Shown here: positions 50,916 through 59,340 of the stretch, piece after piece
Position numbering within the stretch: position 1 is the stretch's first letter
How the letters are laid out: the number at the start of each line of letters is the position of its first letter
DNA from: Candidatus Obscuribacterales bacterium
GTDB taxonomy: Bacteria > Cyanobacteriota > Vampirovibrionia > Obscuribacterales > Obscuribacteraceae
Direction of reading: 5' to 3'
Length of the DNA stretch: 64,000 bases
Assembly: GCA_021732025.1 (NCBI GenBank)
Contig: JAKFVU010000056.1
Coordinates: 1 to 64,000, forward strand
Translations under genes and position numbers: made by a program
Notes under the pieces: generated by a model
The model's database searches: none
Told to the model about the DNA's origin: nothing
The model's input: the letters and a program-made list of their open reading frames with translations, nothing else

Positions 50916-52484
50916 GTGATTCAGTGCCAGATATGCCAGGTCGCAAACGAAGACATTGCACAGTTTTGCAAAGAATGCGGTGGTCGCTTGACCCCCTCTA
51001 AGCCCCTCGTCAATAGTCCAGCCCCAGCACAACCTGCCCAGCTTGGCACAACAGCCCCACCTCAACCAGTGGCTCCAGAACAGCATGCTCAGCCTAAACC
51101 AAAGTTACGCTCGCCCCTATTTGGTGGTTCAGACGCTGATAATAATTTTGATGATGAAGAAGAGCCTCAACCTGTATTAAATAAAGCTAAGGGTAAAGGC
51201 TTAAGGTCGCCCTTGCTTGGCGCTGTCGATGAGGATGAGGAGCCAGCCTTTGAGCCTAAGCCAAGAGACGCAAAGTCGCGTGGAGCTCTGCGCTCACCGA
51301 TGTTTGGTGGCGGAGACGGTGGCAAAAACAAAGAGCATAAATCGACTTTTCCCCATCGCAGCCATGACATAGAGCCCGATCACGAACCCAGCCCAGCGGC
51401 AAAACTCGAGGCCGGTCGGCACCAAAGCAAAGGTCTGCGTTCACCACTTTTAGGTGGCGACGATTTTGATCCCGAAGCTGGGCTTGCTGAAGAACCTGGT
51501 ATCCAAGGTAAGGCAGCCGGTCAGGTGAAAGCTCATCATCGCCTTCGCTCACCTATATTTGGCGCTGACGACGGGTACGAAGATGAGATCTTTGATGAAG
51601 AAGTAGAGGATGTTGACGACCCGAATGTTCTGCGTTCACCGCTTTTGGCCGTTAAAACACCAAGGGCAAAAGCTCCACAGTCTACCCCATCTCAGACCCA
51701 ACCACAGGCCCCAGCTCCTCAAAACGCTCCGCCAGCGCCGGTAGTTATGCCAGCACTTCCCATGCCCGTAGCAAATACTATGCCTCCAGCGCCAGCACCC
51801 TATCCGGCAGCACCTCAGGCTTTTGCTGGAAATTCGCCCTCTGCGCCGCCAGCGGCTCCCACTTCGGCGCCTCGCTATGAACCCAAGCCAGCACCAAGCC
51901 CTAGCAATTCGCAGTTTGGAATGGCCGCTCAAACACCAGGTCATTATGATTACGGAGTTCAGGCCACACCAGCGCCTATTCCAGCGCCACTTCCCAACCC
52001 GTATCCTGCCCCCCAGCCAGCTCCAATGCCCTCAGCACCGGCTCAACAAGCGCCGCCCGCTGACATCGAGGCCCCCAAAAAAGGTCTGCGCGGGTCCAAG
52101 CTGCTGTCAAGTTCAGCTGGTGAAGATGACGATGATGAAATGCTCGGACCACAAGACCGGCGCAGCAAATCGAGAGAACGGCGGATGTCGAGACCAGACA
52201 GACGCAGCTCCGCATCATTAGATATAGATGATGACGATGATGTTTTAGCACCATCAATGAGGCGGGCGAATGTTGGTGGTAGCGGCGGTGCCAACCCGAT
52301 GGCACCACTTTTAATGGCAGCTGCTGCTTTCGCTATGATCGTCAAAGCATATGTGTTCATACCACTACTAGGCAATCCAGACTTGTTCACCAAGAACATG
52401 CCTTACGTGCTTGAACAAGTTTCGACCATGGCAGTTTTACTTTCTCTCATAATGTTCGCCATGAAAGCTTCACAGAAGCCGTAA
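50916..52484 (+). CDS. Zinc-ribbon membrane protein with repeated LRSP(L/M/I) motif
   Basis: 522 aa with a GTG start behind GAGGAAA. N-terminal zinc ribbon (C4, C7, C18, C21). The motif LRSP followed by a hydrophobic pair recurs at about residues 64, 96, 125, 174, 210 and 239, with a degenerate seventh, LRGSKLL, at 391; most copies are followed by an acidic stretch. A Pro/Ala-rich segment (about 250-385), an Arg/Ser patch (about 415-432) and one or two C-terminal TM helices (about 462-485 and 503-517) follow. The motif could be a phosphorylation or docking site; no partner is proven. Confidence 0.8.
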   Translation: MIQCQICQVANEDIAQFCKECGGRLTPSKPLVNSPAPAQPAQLGTTAPPQPVAPEQHAQPKPKLRSPLFGGSDADNNFDDEEEPQPVLNKAKGKGLRSPLLGAVDEDEEPAFEPKPRDAKSRGALRSPMFGGGDGGKNKEHKSTFPHRSHDIEPDHEPSPAAKLEAGRHQSKGLRSPLLGGDDFDPEAGLAEEPGIQGKAAGQVKAHHRLRSPIFGADDGYEDEIFDEEVEDVDDPNVLRSPLLAVKTPRAKAPQSTPSQTQPQAPAPQNAPPAPVVMPALPMPVANTMPPAPAPYPAAPQAFAGNSPSAPPAAPTSAPRYEPKPAPSPSNSQFGMAAQTPGHYDYGVQATPAPIPAPLPNPYPAPQPAPMPSAPAQQAPPADIEAPKKGLRGSKLLSSSAGEDDDDEMLGPQDRRSKSRERRMSRPDRRSSASLDIDDDDDVLAPSMRRANVGGSGGANPMAPLLMAAAAFAMIVKAYVFIPLLGNPDLFTKNMPYVLEQVSTMAVLLSLIMFAMKASQKP

Positions 52485-52719
52485 ACGCGGTTGCCAAGGG
52501 CTCGCGACAAATATCAAGATTATCTCAAGAGGCTAACTGAGATTGACAAAAGGTAACTTTCAAAGAGATACCAGCATGGTATATTGTCGCTTGCACAGGT
52601 AGATTGAATCTTTCTATTTGCCAGCGAAACTTCCTAACTACGTCGACGTCTTCGTATTACATGAACCAACTAAATATGAATGCGAGAGACAATTAGTGAA
52701 AGAGAAAAGGACCCACTTA

Positions 52720-54039
52720 ATGTTCTTAGAAAAGCTTGCCCGGCTAGGTATGACCGCCACCAGCAACCACAACGCCTCCCGTAGATTTTTTAGTCTTGCA
52801 TGTTCTGCAATGCTCTTAGGCTCAATGACGCTAAGCTCGCAGGCACTGGCTCTTTCATTGCCAAAGGGTCAAAAGAAAGGTGGCTTACAGCTACCTCTTA
52901 ATAGCAGATTAGATGATGGTCTTGATTCTGGTGTTGTCCCGGCGACAACTACCACTACAAGTAGCGCCACCACTACAACTGGCACTACAGATAGTGCCAG
53001 CAGTGTAGTAGCACCAGCTGCCACTTCTGAAGCAACTAAGAACGTCGATCTCAGGCCTTTCGGTTTGAATGACAGCGACACTAGTGCCAAGCCAGCCGAA
53101 GAAACTGGTGATACACCTACTTTTAAAATTCAAGCCAGCGAATCAAATCTTTTACCGAATGGCACCACTGCCAATGAAGGTCTTCCTGCCAAAAGTATGA
53201 AGGCCGAAAAAGGTTTCCTGGGTATGGGCAAACCTAAGAAGGCTAAAGACCTAATCAAGACTCCAATGGACGCTGCCAAAGCTACCAACTCTATGCCTTT
53301 AGCTCTAATCAATACTGAAGCAGAGACTCAGCAAAAAGCAGAGTTTTTAGAGACCAGTGAGCAAAAACAAATTGCCGCTCTATGGGACGCCACTCTCAAC
53401 CGTTCACCTGATATTCAATTTGTAGTACAAAAGCTTGTCCCAACAAACGATTCTGGTCACGCAGCAACAGTCATGACCCGCATGCTCGGTGGTGTGCTAG
53501 CTGGTTCTATTGGTGCCATGGGTATGATTGCACCAAGTCAAGGAATGTACGCTGGCCAAAGCTTCGCTAACCAAGCCCTCGGTCAATTGATGGGCGCTGT
53601 TGACGACAAAGCTAAGAAGAAGGCTCAGCTTGGCCAATCAGAGCTAATCTCTCTTTATCAAATGGTGCGCAATACTTCCGACAAACTTGTCGACAACTAT
53701 CGCCAATACAAGAAACATATAGTTGGTCTCAATCGTGCCACCACTGATTTTGAAGAACTCAACAGCATGATGAAAGATGCCCGCGCTGGGCAAGATGCCG
53801 CTAAGCAACTTGATATGGAATATACGGTGCGCAAAGCTCAACGCGATGTCATTGCTATTAGCGATGATATTCACCGCTTCCGCCAAGGCTTAGTTGATAT
53901 GTCTGGAACTGAAGCCGTCGACAAGCTTGATCAATCCATTCAAGAAGAGCTACAAAATCTTGGCGAAACTTCTCCGAATGCTGCCATTGCTGGAAAAGAA
54001 AAGAGTCCAGAAAAAGCAAAAGACGACAAAACCCTATAA
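52720..54039 (+). CDS. Secreted protein with helical C-terminal region, unknown
   Basis: About 439 aa. N-terminal signal peptide (FFSLACSAMLLGSMTLSSQA), then a Thr/Ser/Ala-rich region, then a helical part with two to three coiled-coil-like segments (DKLVDNYRQYKKHIVGLNRA; RQGLVDMSGTEAVDKLDQSI). A short Gly/Ala-rich hydrophobic segment (MLGGVLAGSIGAMGMI) could be a membrane insertion. The ATG at 52720 follows AAAGG by 9 nt and is preferred to a TTG at 52618. It precedes sppA by 24 nt, so they may be co-transcribed. Confidence 0.65.
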   Translation: MFLEKLARLGMTATSNHNASRRFFSLACSAMLLGSMTLSSQALALSLPKGQKKGGLQLPLNSRLDDGLDSGVVPATTTTTSSATTTTGTTDSASSVVAPAATSEATKNVDLRPFGLNDSDTSAKPAEETGDTPTFKIQASESNLLPNGTTANEGLPAKSMKAEKGFLGMGKPKKAKDLIKTPMDAAKATNSMPLALINTEAETQQKAEFLETSEQKQIAALWDATLNRSPDIQFVVQKLVPTNDSGHAATVMTRMLGGVLAGSIGAMGMIAPSQGMYAGQSFANQALGQLMGAVDDKAKKKAQLGQSELISLYQMVRNTSDKLVDNYRQYKKHIVGLNRATTDFEELNSMMKDARAGQDAAKQLDMEYTVRKAQRDVIAISDDIHRFRQGLVDMSGTEAVDKLDQSIQEELQNLGETSPNAAIAGKEKSPEKAKDDKTL

Positions 54040-54063
54040 TCGATAATTGAGTGACATAAGCTG

Positions 54064-55068
54064 ATGCGCATAAATCAACGTTGGTTCGTCTGGCTAGTCC
54101 TAGCCCTCTGCGTACTAGCAGTGCCGGCGGCGGTTCTCACTCAAAGTGCTGGTGGACAAAACCTAGACGGCAGCACCAAAGACAGCTCTAGTAGTTCTGA
54201 CAGTTTGACTATGCGCTTTAAAGACCACATTCAAGTGGTGCGCTTATCAGGCATGATCATTGATAAGGCTGACAGTTCAATTTTCACATCGTCAGCTGGC
54301 TCATCTAATAGTGTGCTCAAAGATTTGCGCAAAGCGCTTAAGTCTAAGAGGGTCAAAGCTGTACTGCTGCGGGTCAATTCACCCGGTGGCACAGTACCGA
54401 TGTCGCAAGAAATTCACGAAGCCGTTGTCGAACTAAAAGCAGCTGGTAAACCAGTGGTGGTATCAATGGGTGACGTTGCTGCTTCAGGCGGTTACTACAT
54501 CTCTTGCGCTGCCGACAAAATTGTAGCCAATCCCGGTACCCTCACCGGTTCAATTGGTGTAATCATCAATCTTATGAACTTCAAAGCCTTAGCTGACAAA
54601 GTTGGCGTTGAACCAGAAGTAATTAAGTCGGGTCAATTCAAAGACATTGCCTCACCCTATAAAAAAATGTCGAAAGAAGAGCATGATATTTTGCAGGCTC
54701 TGATTATGGATTCTTATGAGCAGTTCACCACCGCCATTGCCGAAGGACGAAAAATTCCTATCGATAAAGTCAAAACCATCGCCGATGGTCGTATCTATTC
54801 TGGCAGACAGGCTCAAAAGCTTGGTCTAGTCGACAAGCTCGGCTCTTATACCGATGCTCTAGCACTTTTGCAGACTATTGCCAAAGAACGCTACAACCTA
54901 AAAGAAGATCTGGCAGTTGACGAAGATCAAAGTGGCGGTATTTTGGCTTCACTCATGGAAGGCCGCGCCCAGCTTGCCCCTCCAAGTGTGTCATCACCTC
55001 TAGACAAACTTATTCCATCTCAATTCAATCCCGAGCTCAATAGACAACCATTGTGGTTGATGCAATAG
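54064..55068 (+). CDS. sppA: Signal peptide peptidase SppA
   Basis: 334 aa S49-family protease that clears cleaved signal peptides in the inner membrane. One N-terminal TM anchor (FVWLVLALCVLAVPAAVLT). Catalytic dyad S141 in AASGGYY and K193 in SGQFKD, with the short LRVNSPGG loop. It is the short, single-domain form (like B. subtilis SppA) and starts a run with yip1 and miaA (4-nt gaps). Confidence 0.94.
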   Translation: MRINQRWFVWLVLALCVLAVPAAVLTQSAGGQNLDGSTKDSSSSSDSLTMRFKDHIQVVRLSGMIIDKADSSIFTSSAGSSNSVLKDLRKALKSKRVKAVLLRVNSPGGTVPMSQEIHEAVVELKAAGKPVVVSMGDVAASGGYYISCAADKIVANPGTLTGSIGVIINLMNFKALADKVGVEPEVIKSGQFKDIASPYKKMSKEEHDILQALIMDSYEQFTTAIAEGRKIPIDKVKTIADGRIYSGRQAQKLGLVDKLGSYTDALALLQTIAKERYNLKEDLAVDEDQSGGILASLMEGRAQLAPPSVSSPLDKLIPSQFNPELNRQPLWLMQ

Positions 55069-55072
55069 AGCA

Positions 55073-55858
55073 ATGGCAGACGATTACTCACTATCTGAAG
55101 ATTCTATCCCTCCTGATAAACGCATTTCAGAGAGTAATCCTCGCGAGCTAGAACTAGCGTTTAGACAAGTACTTATTCAAACGCCCAAAGCCGGTGAGAC
55201 AGCGGCGACCGATCCACTAGTCGAAGCGGTATCGCCTGAAGATTCTAATCAAGGCAAAAACAAAGATCTCTACAAAAATGGCTTTACTCTCTGGGCCGAC
55301 ATTTTTTACGGTGTCTTAGTAGCACCGCGGCAGACCATGATGATTTTGAGCGATTCGAGTCGCTTTCCTACCAATTTTGCTAATTTCAGTTCAGCAGCGT
55401 TGTTGGTGGTGCTTACTCTTTCAATCACTGCATTTCTCAAAATCAAGCCCGACAGTGTGGGCGCGAGCTTAGTGCCTTGCTCACTTTTTGTCGTCTCAGG
55501 TATTTTTTACTGGGTGACATTGTCTTGCATTTTGTACTATTTGAGTATCTGGCTTAGAGGCCATCGCCTTACATTCGGCAACGCTTTTATCGCCACAGGC
55601 TGGGCGTTTCTACCGTTTGCTTTCTTCGCACCGATAGCCTGTATGCGACAAACTCCTTTGTTTTTTGTACTAGCAACGATACCAGCATTTTGGTTCATTG
55701 CCTTGCAGTGGATCGCATTCCAGACTTCGCTACGCACTTCGATAATTAAGCTAGCACTGATTTTGCTGGTTGTGCCACCGATACTAACTTTGGTTTATTG
55801 CTTCTGGATAGGCCTGGCTGGATTCTCGATAATTTCACAACTGCTTTCTGCGCTTTAA
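55073..55858 (+). CDS. YIP1-family membrane protein
   Basis: 261 aa. A charged N-terminus (about 85 residues), then five TM helices, with the Yip1-like start (GVLVAPRQTMMIL). Bacterial Yip1 proteins are of unknown role. It lies between sppA and miaA with 4-nt gaps, so it is in the same operon. Confidence 0.82.
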   Translation: MADDYSLSEDSIPPDKRISESNPRELELAFRQVLIQTPKAGETAATDPLVEAVSPEDSNQGKNKDLYKNGFTLWADIFYGVLVAPRQTMMILSDSSRFPTNFANFSSAALLVVLTLSITAFLKIKPDSVGASLVPCSLFVVSGIFYWVTLSCILYYLSIWLRGHRLTFGNAFIATGWAFLPFAFFAPIACMRQTPLFFVLATIPAFWFIALQWIAFQTSLRTSIIKLALILLVVPPILTLVYCFWIGLAGFSIISQLLSAL

Positions 55859-55862
55859 AAAT

Positions 55863-56822
55863 ATGTTGCCCAATCTACCGCTTGTAATTGCCGTAGTCGG
55901 GCCGACTTGCTCGGGCAAGACCAGCCTGGCTATTGAATTAGCGAAAGAGTTAAATGGCGAGATCGTAGCTAGCGATTCGCGAACCATTTACAGATATATG
56001 AATATTGGTACGGCCAAACCAACTGCTGCAGAACAAGCCCAAGTGCCACACCATATGCTCGATATCATTGAGCCTGACCAAGTCTATACGGCTTCGCAGT
56101 TTAAGCGCGATGCTGGCAAAGTTCTCAATCAAATTACTGCAGCGGGAAAAATTCCGGTGGTGTGCGGCGGCACTGGCTTTTATATAAGGGCTCTGCTTGA
56201 GGGTCTGCGAATGCCCGAAGTTGAGCCGCAGCAAGATATTCGAGACGAGTTAACTAAGATAGCTGAAGCTCACGGCGTCGAACATTTACGTGAAATTTTG
56301 CGTCAGCTCGATCCTGCCTCAGCAGAAAAAATTGGTCCGAATGATCGCTTTAGACTAATTAGAGCAATTGAAGTCTCAAGGGTTCTAAATGTACCTTTTT
56401 CGCAAGCAGCTAGCCGAGAACCAGTGCCCTACAATATCGTCTGGATTGGCCTCACTGCGGCCCGTCGCGAGCTTTTAAAAGAGCGCATTATTGAGCGCAT
56501 TGAGGTTCAACTAAATGAAGGATTAGTTGCTGAGGTGCAATCTATTTATACTAAATTTGGTGCCACGCAAGCTCTAAAAAATACAGTGGCATACGCTGAG
56601 TTTATACAACATATTGATGGTACTTTGAGTTTAGATCAAGCTCGTGACGAAACCGTAAAACACTCAGTGGCGCTTGCTCGCAGACAATTGATTTGGTTTC
56701 GCTCAAATGCTCAAATGAATTGGTTTGCTATCGATGAACTAGATAAAGAGGCAATTTTCGATCAATGTTTGACTAAAATAAAAAGCATATCGAACGAAAT
56801 GGTAGTGCAGCAACATATCTAA
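55863..56822 (+). CDS. miaA: tRNA dimethylallyltransferase
   Basis: 319 aa. MiaA adds the dimethylallyl group to A37 of tRNAs that read UNN codons. P-loop GPTCSGKT (13-20), ASDSRTIYRYMNIGTAKP, HHMLDIIEPDQ, VCGGTGFYIRALLEG. The window's own tRNA-Ser(UGA) is one likely substrate. It is in an operon with sppA and yip1. Confidence 0.97.
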   Translation: MLPNLPLVIAVVGPTCSGKTSLAIELAKELNGEIVASDSRTIYRYMNIGTAKPTAAEQAQVPHHMLDIIEPDQVYTASQFKRDAGKVLNQITAAGKIPVVCGGTGFYIRALLEGLRMPEVEPQQDIRDELTKIAEAHGVEHLREILRQLDPASAEKIGPNDRFRLIRAIEVSRVLNVPFSQAASREPVPYNIVWIGLTAARRELLKERIIERIEVQLNEGLVAEVQSIYTKFGATQALKNTVAYAEFIQHIDGTLSLDQARDETVKHSVALARRQLIWFRSNAQMNWFAIDELDKEAIFDQCLTKIKSISNEMVVQQHI

Positions 56823-56881
56823 CACTAGACGCCATCAGATTTAGAGCTATACTAAGATTATTCTTGGATAGGCATTTTTGA

Positions 56882-57253
56882 ATGAAGCTAACAAAAAATC
56901 AGGAAGTGAGAGAAGTTCCTCTTCCCTTCAGTGATGGCCTTCTTTCAGCAAAATTGTGGAAAGTCAAAAATCGTTTTGTAGCATCAGTGCCAGAGCTTGG
57001 CTTGAGCTGCTACGGTGAATCTGATACTGAGGCATCTTTTCGCCTTTTCACAGCGTTATTGAAATATTACCGTCAACTCAAAGCGCACAAAGAAAAGCTC
57101 GGCGAAAAAGGGCTCAATCACTTAGAAATATTGAGCAAATGGATGGAAGGTATCGAGAAGCGTATGTCCGGAGGCGCCACAGCCACCAATCTGCGCAGCC
57201 CGCGAGAAAGCAACTTAGTGAGCTTAGCCTCCCGTCGTCCGCGTTTATCTTAG
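56882..57253 (+). CDS. Small protein with HicB-like segment, unknown
   Basis: 123 aa. The stretch KNRFVASVPELGLSCYGESD followed by a helix (LFTALLKYYRQLK) recalls HicB/ssDUF folds; no HicA or other toxin lies next to it, so it is probably not an antitoxin. It follows miaA by 59 nt and ends convergently with pncB. Confidence 0.6.
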   Translation: MKLTKNQEVREVPLPFSDGLLSAKLWKVKNRFVASVPELGLSCYGESDTEASFRLFTALLKYYRQLKAHKEKLGEKGLNHLEILSKWMEGIEKRMSGGATATNLRSPRESNLVSLASRRPRLS

Positions 57254-57261
57254 GCAGTACT

Positions 57262-58839
57262 TCAATAAATAGTTTTTGCTTCAGCAAAACCGCGCTCTTT
57301 CATTACTATGTCGAGCTTCATTTTGTGCAAACCAGATTCGAGCCCAACCGGGTATTGGTGTGGGTTTAGCAAGCGCAGAATAGAAGGATGAAATGCTTGA
57401 AGACGGTCATGACGCAATGCTCTTGCTTGCTCGAGACTGGGCACTGAGCAAACCAATTTTCCGCTTTTAAAGATAGAAACAAGCAAATCCTCAAAAACAG
57501 CCTCGGGCGGAATGCTCTTTCGGCGGGTGAAATCGATAGGGTCAACAATAACTGGCGCGTCGATGTTCTCTGCAATTTCTTGATTTTCGCAATCAAAAAT
57601 CATATCGGCGATAAAGCGCTTATCGCCCGGACGCCCATCGCTATGGGGTTCTCCGCTGAGATAATAGCGCCTTACTTGGTGTATGCCAGGGGTCGATATT
57701 TTGATTACTTGCTCAGAGAGCTTGAGGCGGTACTGCCACTTTTGTTCGTTCTTGTCGCGATCACGCACACACGATAATTTGTAAACACCGCCTAGAGCTG
57801 ACTGCTCGCCAGCAGTGACAAGCTTTGTACCAACGCCCCAAACATCGATGGCTGCTCCTTGGTCAATCAATGAAGCAATCAAAAACTCATCCAAATCATT
57901 TGAGGCGACAATTTTAGCTTGCAAGAAACCGGCCGCATCAAGCATTTTGCGCGCTTCGGTACTGAGATAAGCTAAGTCGCCTGAATCTAGCCTAATACCA
58001 GCCAGATCATGACCATGAGCCCGCAACTCAAGCCCAGTTTCAATTGCGTGGGCTACACCTTGCAGGGTGTCATAGGTATCGACCAAAAAGATACAGTTAT
58101 TGGGCATGATGCGGGCATACTCACGGAAGGCCGCAAGCTCGCTGTCATAAGACATTACCCAACTATGGGCATGAGTGCCCTTGACCGGAATGCCATAAAG
58201 TCTACCGGCTAAAACATTGGAAGTGGCGTCACAACCTCCTAAATATGCCGCTCGGCTAGCTGACAGTCCACCATCTATACCTTGGGCACGACGCAGGCCG
58301 AACTCTAAAATTGACCCACCCTGCGCTGCCAGCTTCAGTCTTGCTGCCTTTGTAGCAATCAGAGTTTGGAAATTAATGAAGTTAAGGAGGGCCGTTTCTA
58401 ACAACTGACACTCTATGATTGGCCCCTTAACCCTGACTAGTGGCTCATGAGCGAAGACCACTTCACCTTCTTGCACCGCATCGATATCAACAGTAAGTTT
58501 GAGCTCACTCAAATATTTGAGAAACTCGGAGCTGAACAAAGGTAGATTGTCGCTGCCTTTCAGGGTTGCTAAATATTCAAGATCAGCTTTGCCAAAGTGA
58601 AAATTTTGCACAAAGTCGACCAGCGATTCGAGTCCGCCGGCTATGGCAAAACCGCCAGCAAAAGGATTCTTGCGAAACGACATGTGAAATACCGCTTCTT
58701 TATTCATAGTGCCAGAAGCGAAATAGCCATAGGCCATGGTCAGTTGATAGAGATCAGTCAAAGTAGCGAGGCTCGGTTGATAAAGATTGCTTGGAGCGCC
58801 AGCGATCGCTTCTTGCTGAGCAATACTATTTTTTTCCAT
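57262..58839 (-). CDS. pncB: Nicotinate phosphoribosyltransferase
   Basis: 525 aa. It makes nicotinate mononucleotide from nicotinate and PRPP in NAD salvage. N-terminal TDLYQLTMAYGYFASGT, then KNPFAGGFAIAGGLES, EFGLRRAQGIDGG, VDTYDTLQGVAHAI, GIRLDSGDL and GVGTKL are the family blocks. Longer than the E. coli enzyme, as in the Gram-positive-type PncB. It stands alone, divergent from the small zinc-motif gene. Confidence 0.96.
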   Translation of the reverse strand: MEKNSIAQQEAIAGAPSNLYQPSLATLTDLYQLTMAYGYFASGTMNKEAVFHMSFRKNPFAGGFAIAGGLESLVDFVQNFHFGKADLEYLATLKGSDNLPLFSSEFLKYLSELKLTVDIDAVQEGEVVFAHEPLVRVKGPIIECQLLETALLNFINFQTLIATKAARLKLAAQGGSILEFGLRRAQGIDGGLSASRAAYLGGCDATSNVLAGRLYGIPVKGTHAHSWVMSYDSELAAFREYARIMPNNCIFLVDTYDTLQGVAHAIETGLELRAHGHDLAGIRLDSGDLAYLSTEARKMLDAAGFLQAKIVASNDLDEFLIASLIDQGAAIDVWGVGTKLVTAGEQSALGGVYKLSCVRDRDKNEQKWQYRLKLSEQVIKISTPGIHQVRRYYLSGEPHSDGRPGDKRFIADMIFDCENQEIAENIDAPVIVDPIDFTRRKSIPPEAVFEDLLVSIFKSGKLVCSVPSLEQARALRHDRLQAFHPSILRLLNPHQYPVGLESGLHKMKLDIVMKERGFAEAKTIY

Positions 58840-58933
58840 CGGTGGCGGTGCTTCCTGTTGGGTTGAACTAATTCTATCGAACGAACGTTTTTACATATAA
58901 ATGACAAAGTTTACCCCTTCGCAAGGCCAACTA

Positions 58934-59245
58934 ATGAAAATGTCAAAATTGACTGCATTTTGCTCGGTACTGCAGTTAGCACTGTTCGCAACTCTAGTGA
59001 TCAATGCAGGCCCAGTTCAGGCACAGCAAGACCAGAGCGGCTACAAATATGAAGGTAACTTGTTCTCGCGCAAATTCCACCAACCCAATTGTCCGTATAG
59101 TCTAGTTATGGCTCGGTTTCGGAAGGTTATGCTTGAGACAAAGAAGCAGGCCCTAGCAGAAGGATATAGACCCTGTCGCTTCTGCCTGGCCAAAGCTACT
59201 AGAACTGTTCGGGCCAAATTAATTAACATCGACATTTCAAGATGA
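58934..59245 (+). CDS. Secreted protein with Ada-type zinc motif
   Basis: About 104 aa. Signal peptide (LTAFCSVLQLALFATLVINA...VQA), then a motif FHQPNCPYS ... EGYRPCRFC that matches the zinc-site wording of Ada N-terminal and nuclease C-terminal domains (Cys, then a helix, then CxxC). It has only three clear Cys, so the fourth ligand may be the His. A zinc-binding role in the periplasm is inferred. The ATG at 58934 follows AAGG at 7 nt and is preferred to the one at 58901. Confidence 0.65.
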   Translation: MKMSKLTAFCSVLQLALFATLVINAGPVQAQQDQSGYKYEGNLFSRKFHQPNCPYSLVMARFRKVMLETKKQALAEGYRPCRFCLAKATRTVRAKLINIDISR

Positions 59246-59340
59246 GACAACCTTGTGATATCAGACCCTTAGGCAGTAAAAGGTGGCGCTGGTCTGTGGT
59301 ATAAACGACTTTGAGGGACGGTTACTAACGAGCTATACCT

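Noticed and set aside
56882-57253. HicB antitoxin
   Set aside because: The HicB-like segment is weak and no HicA gene lies next to it.
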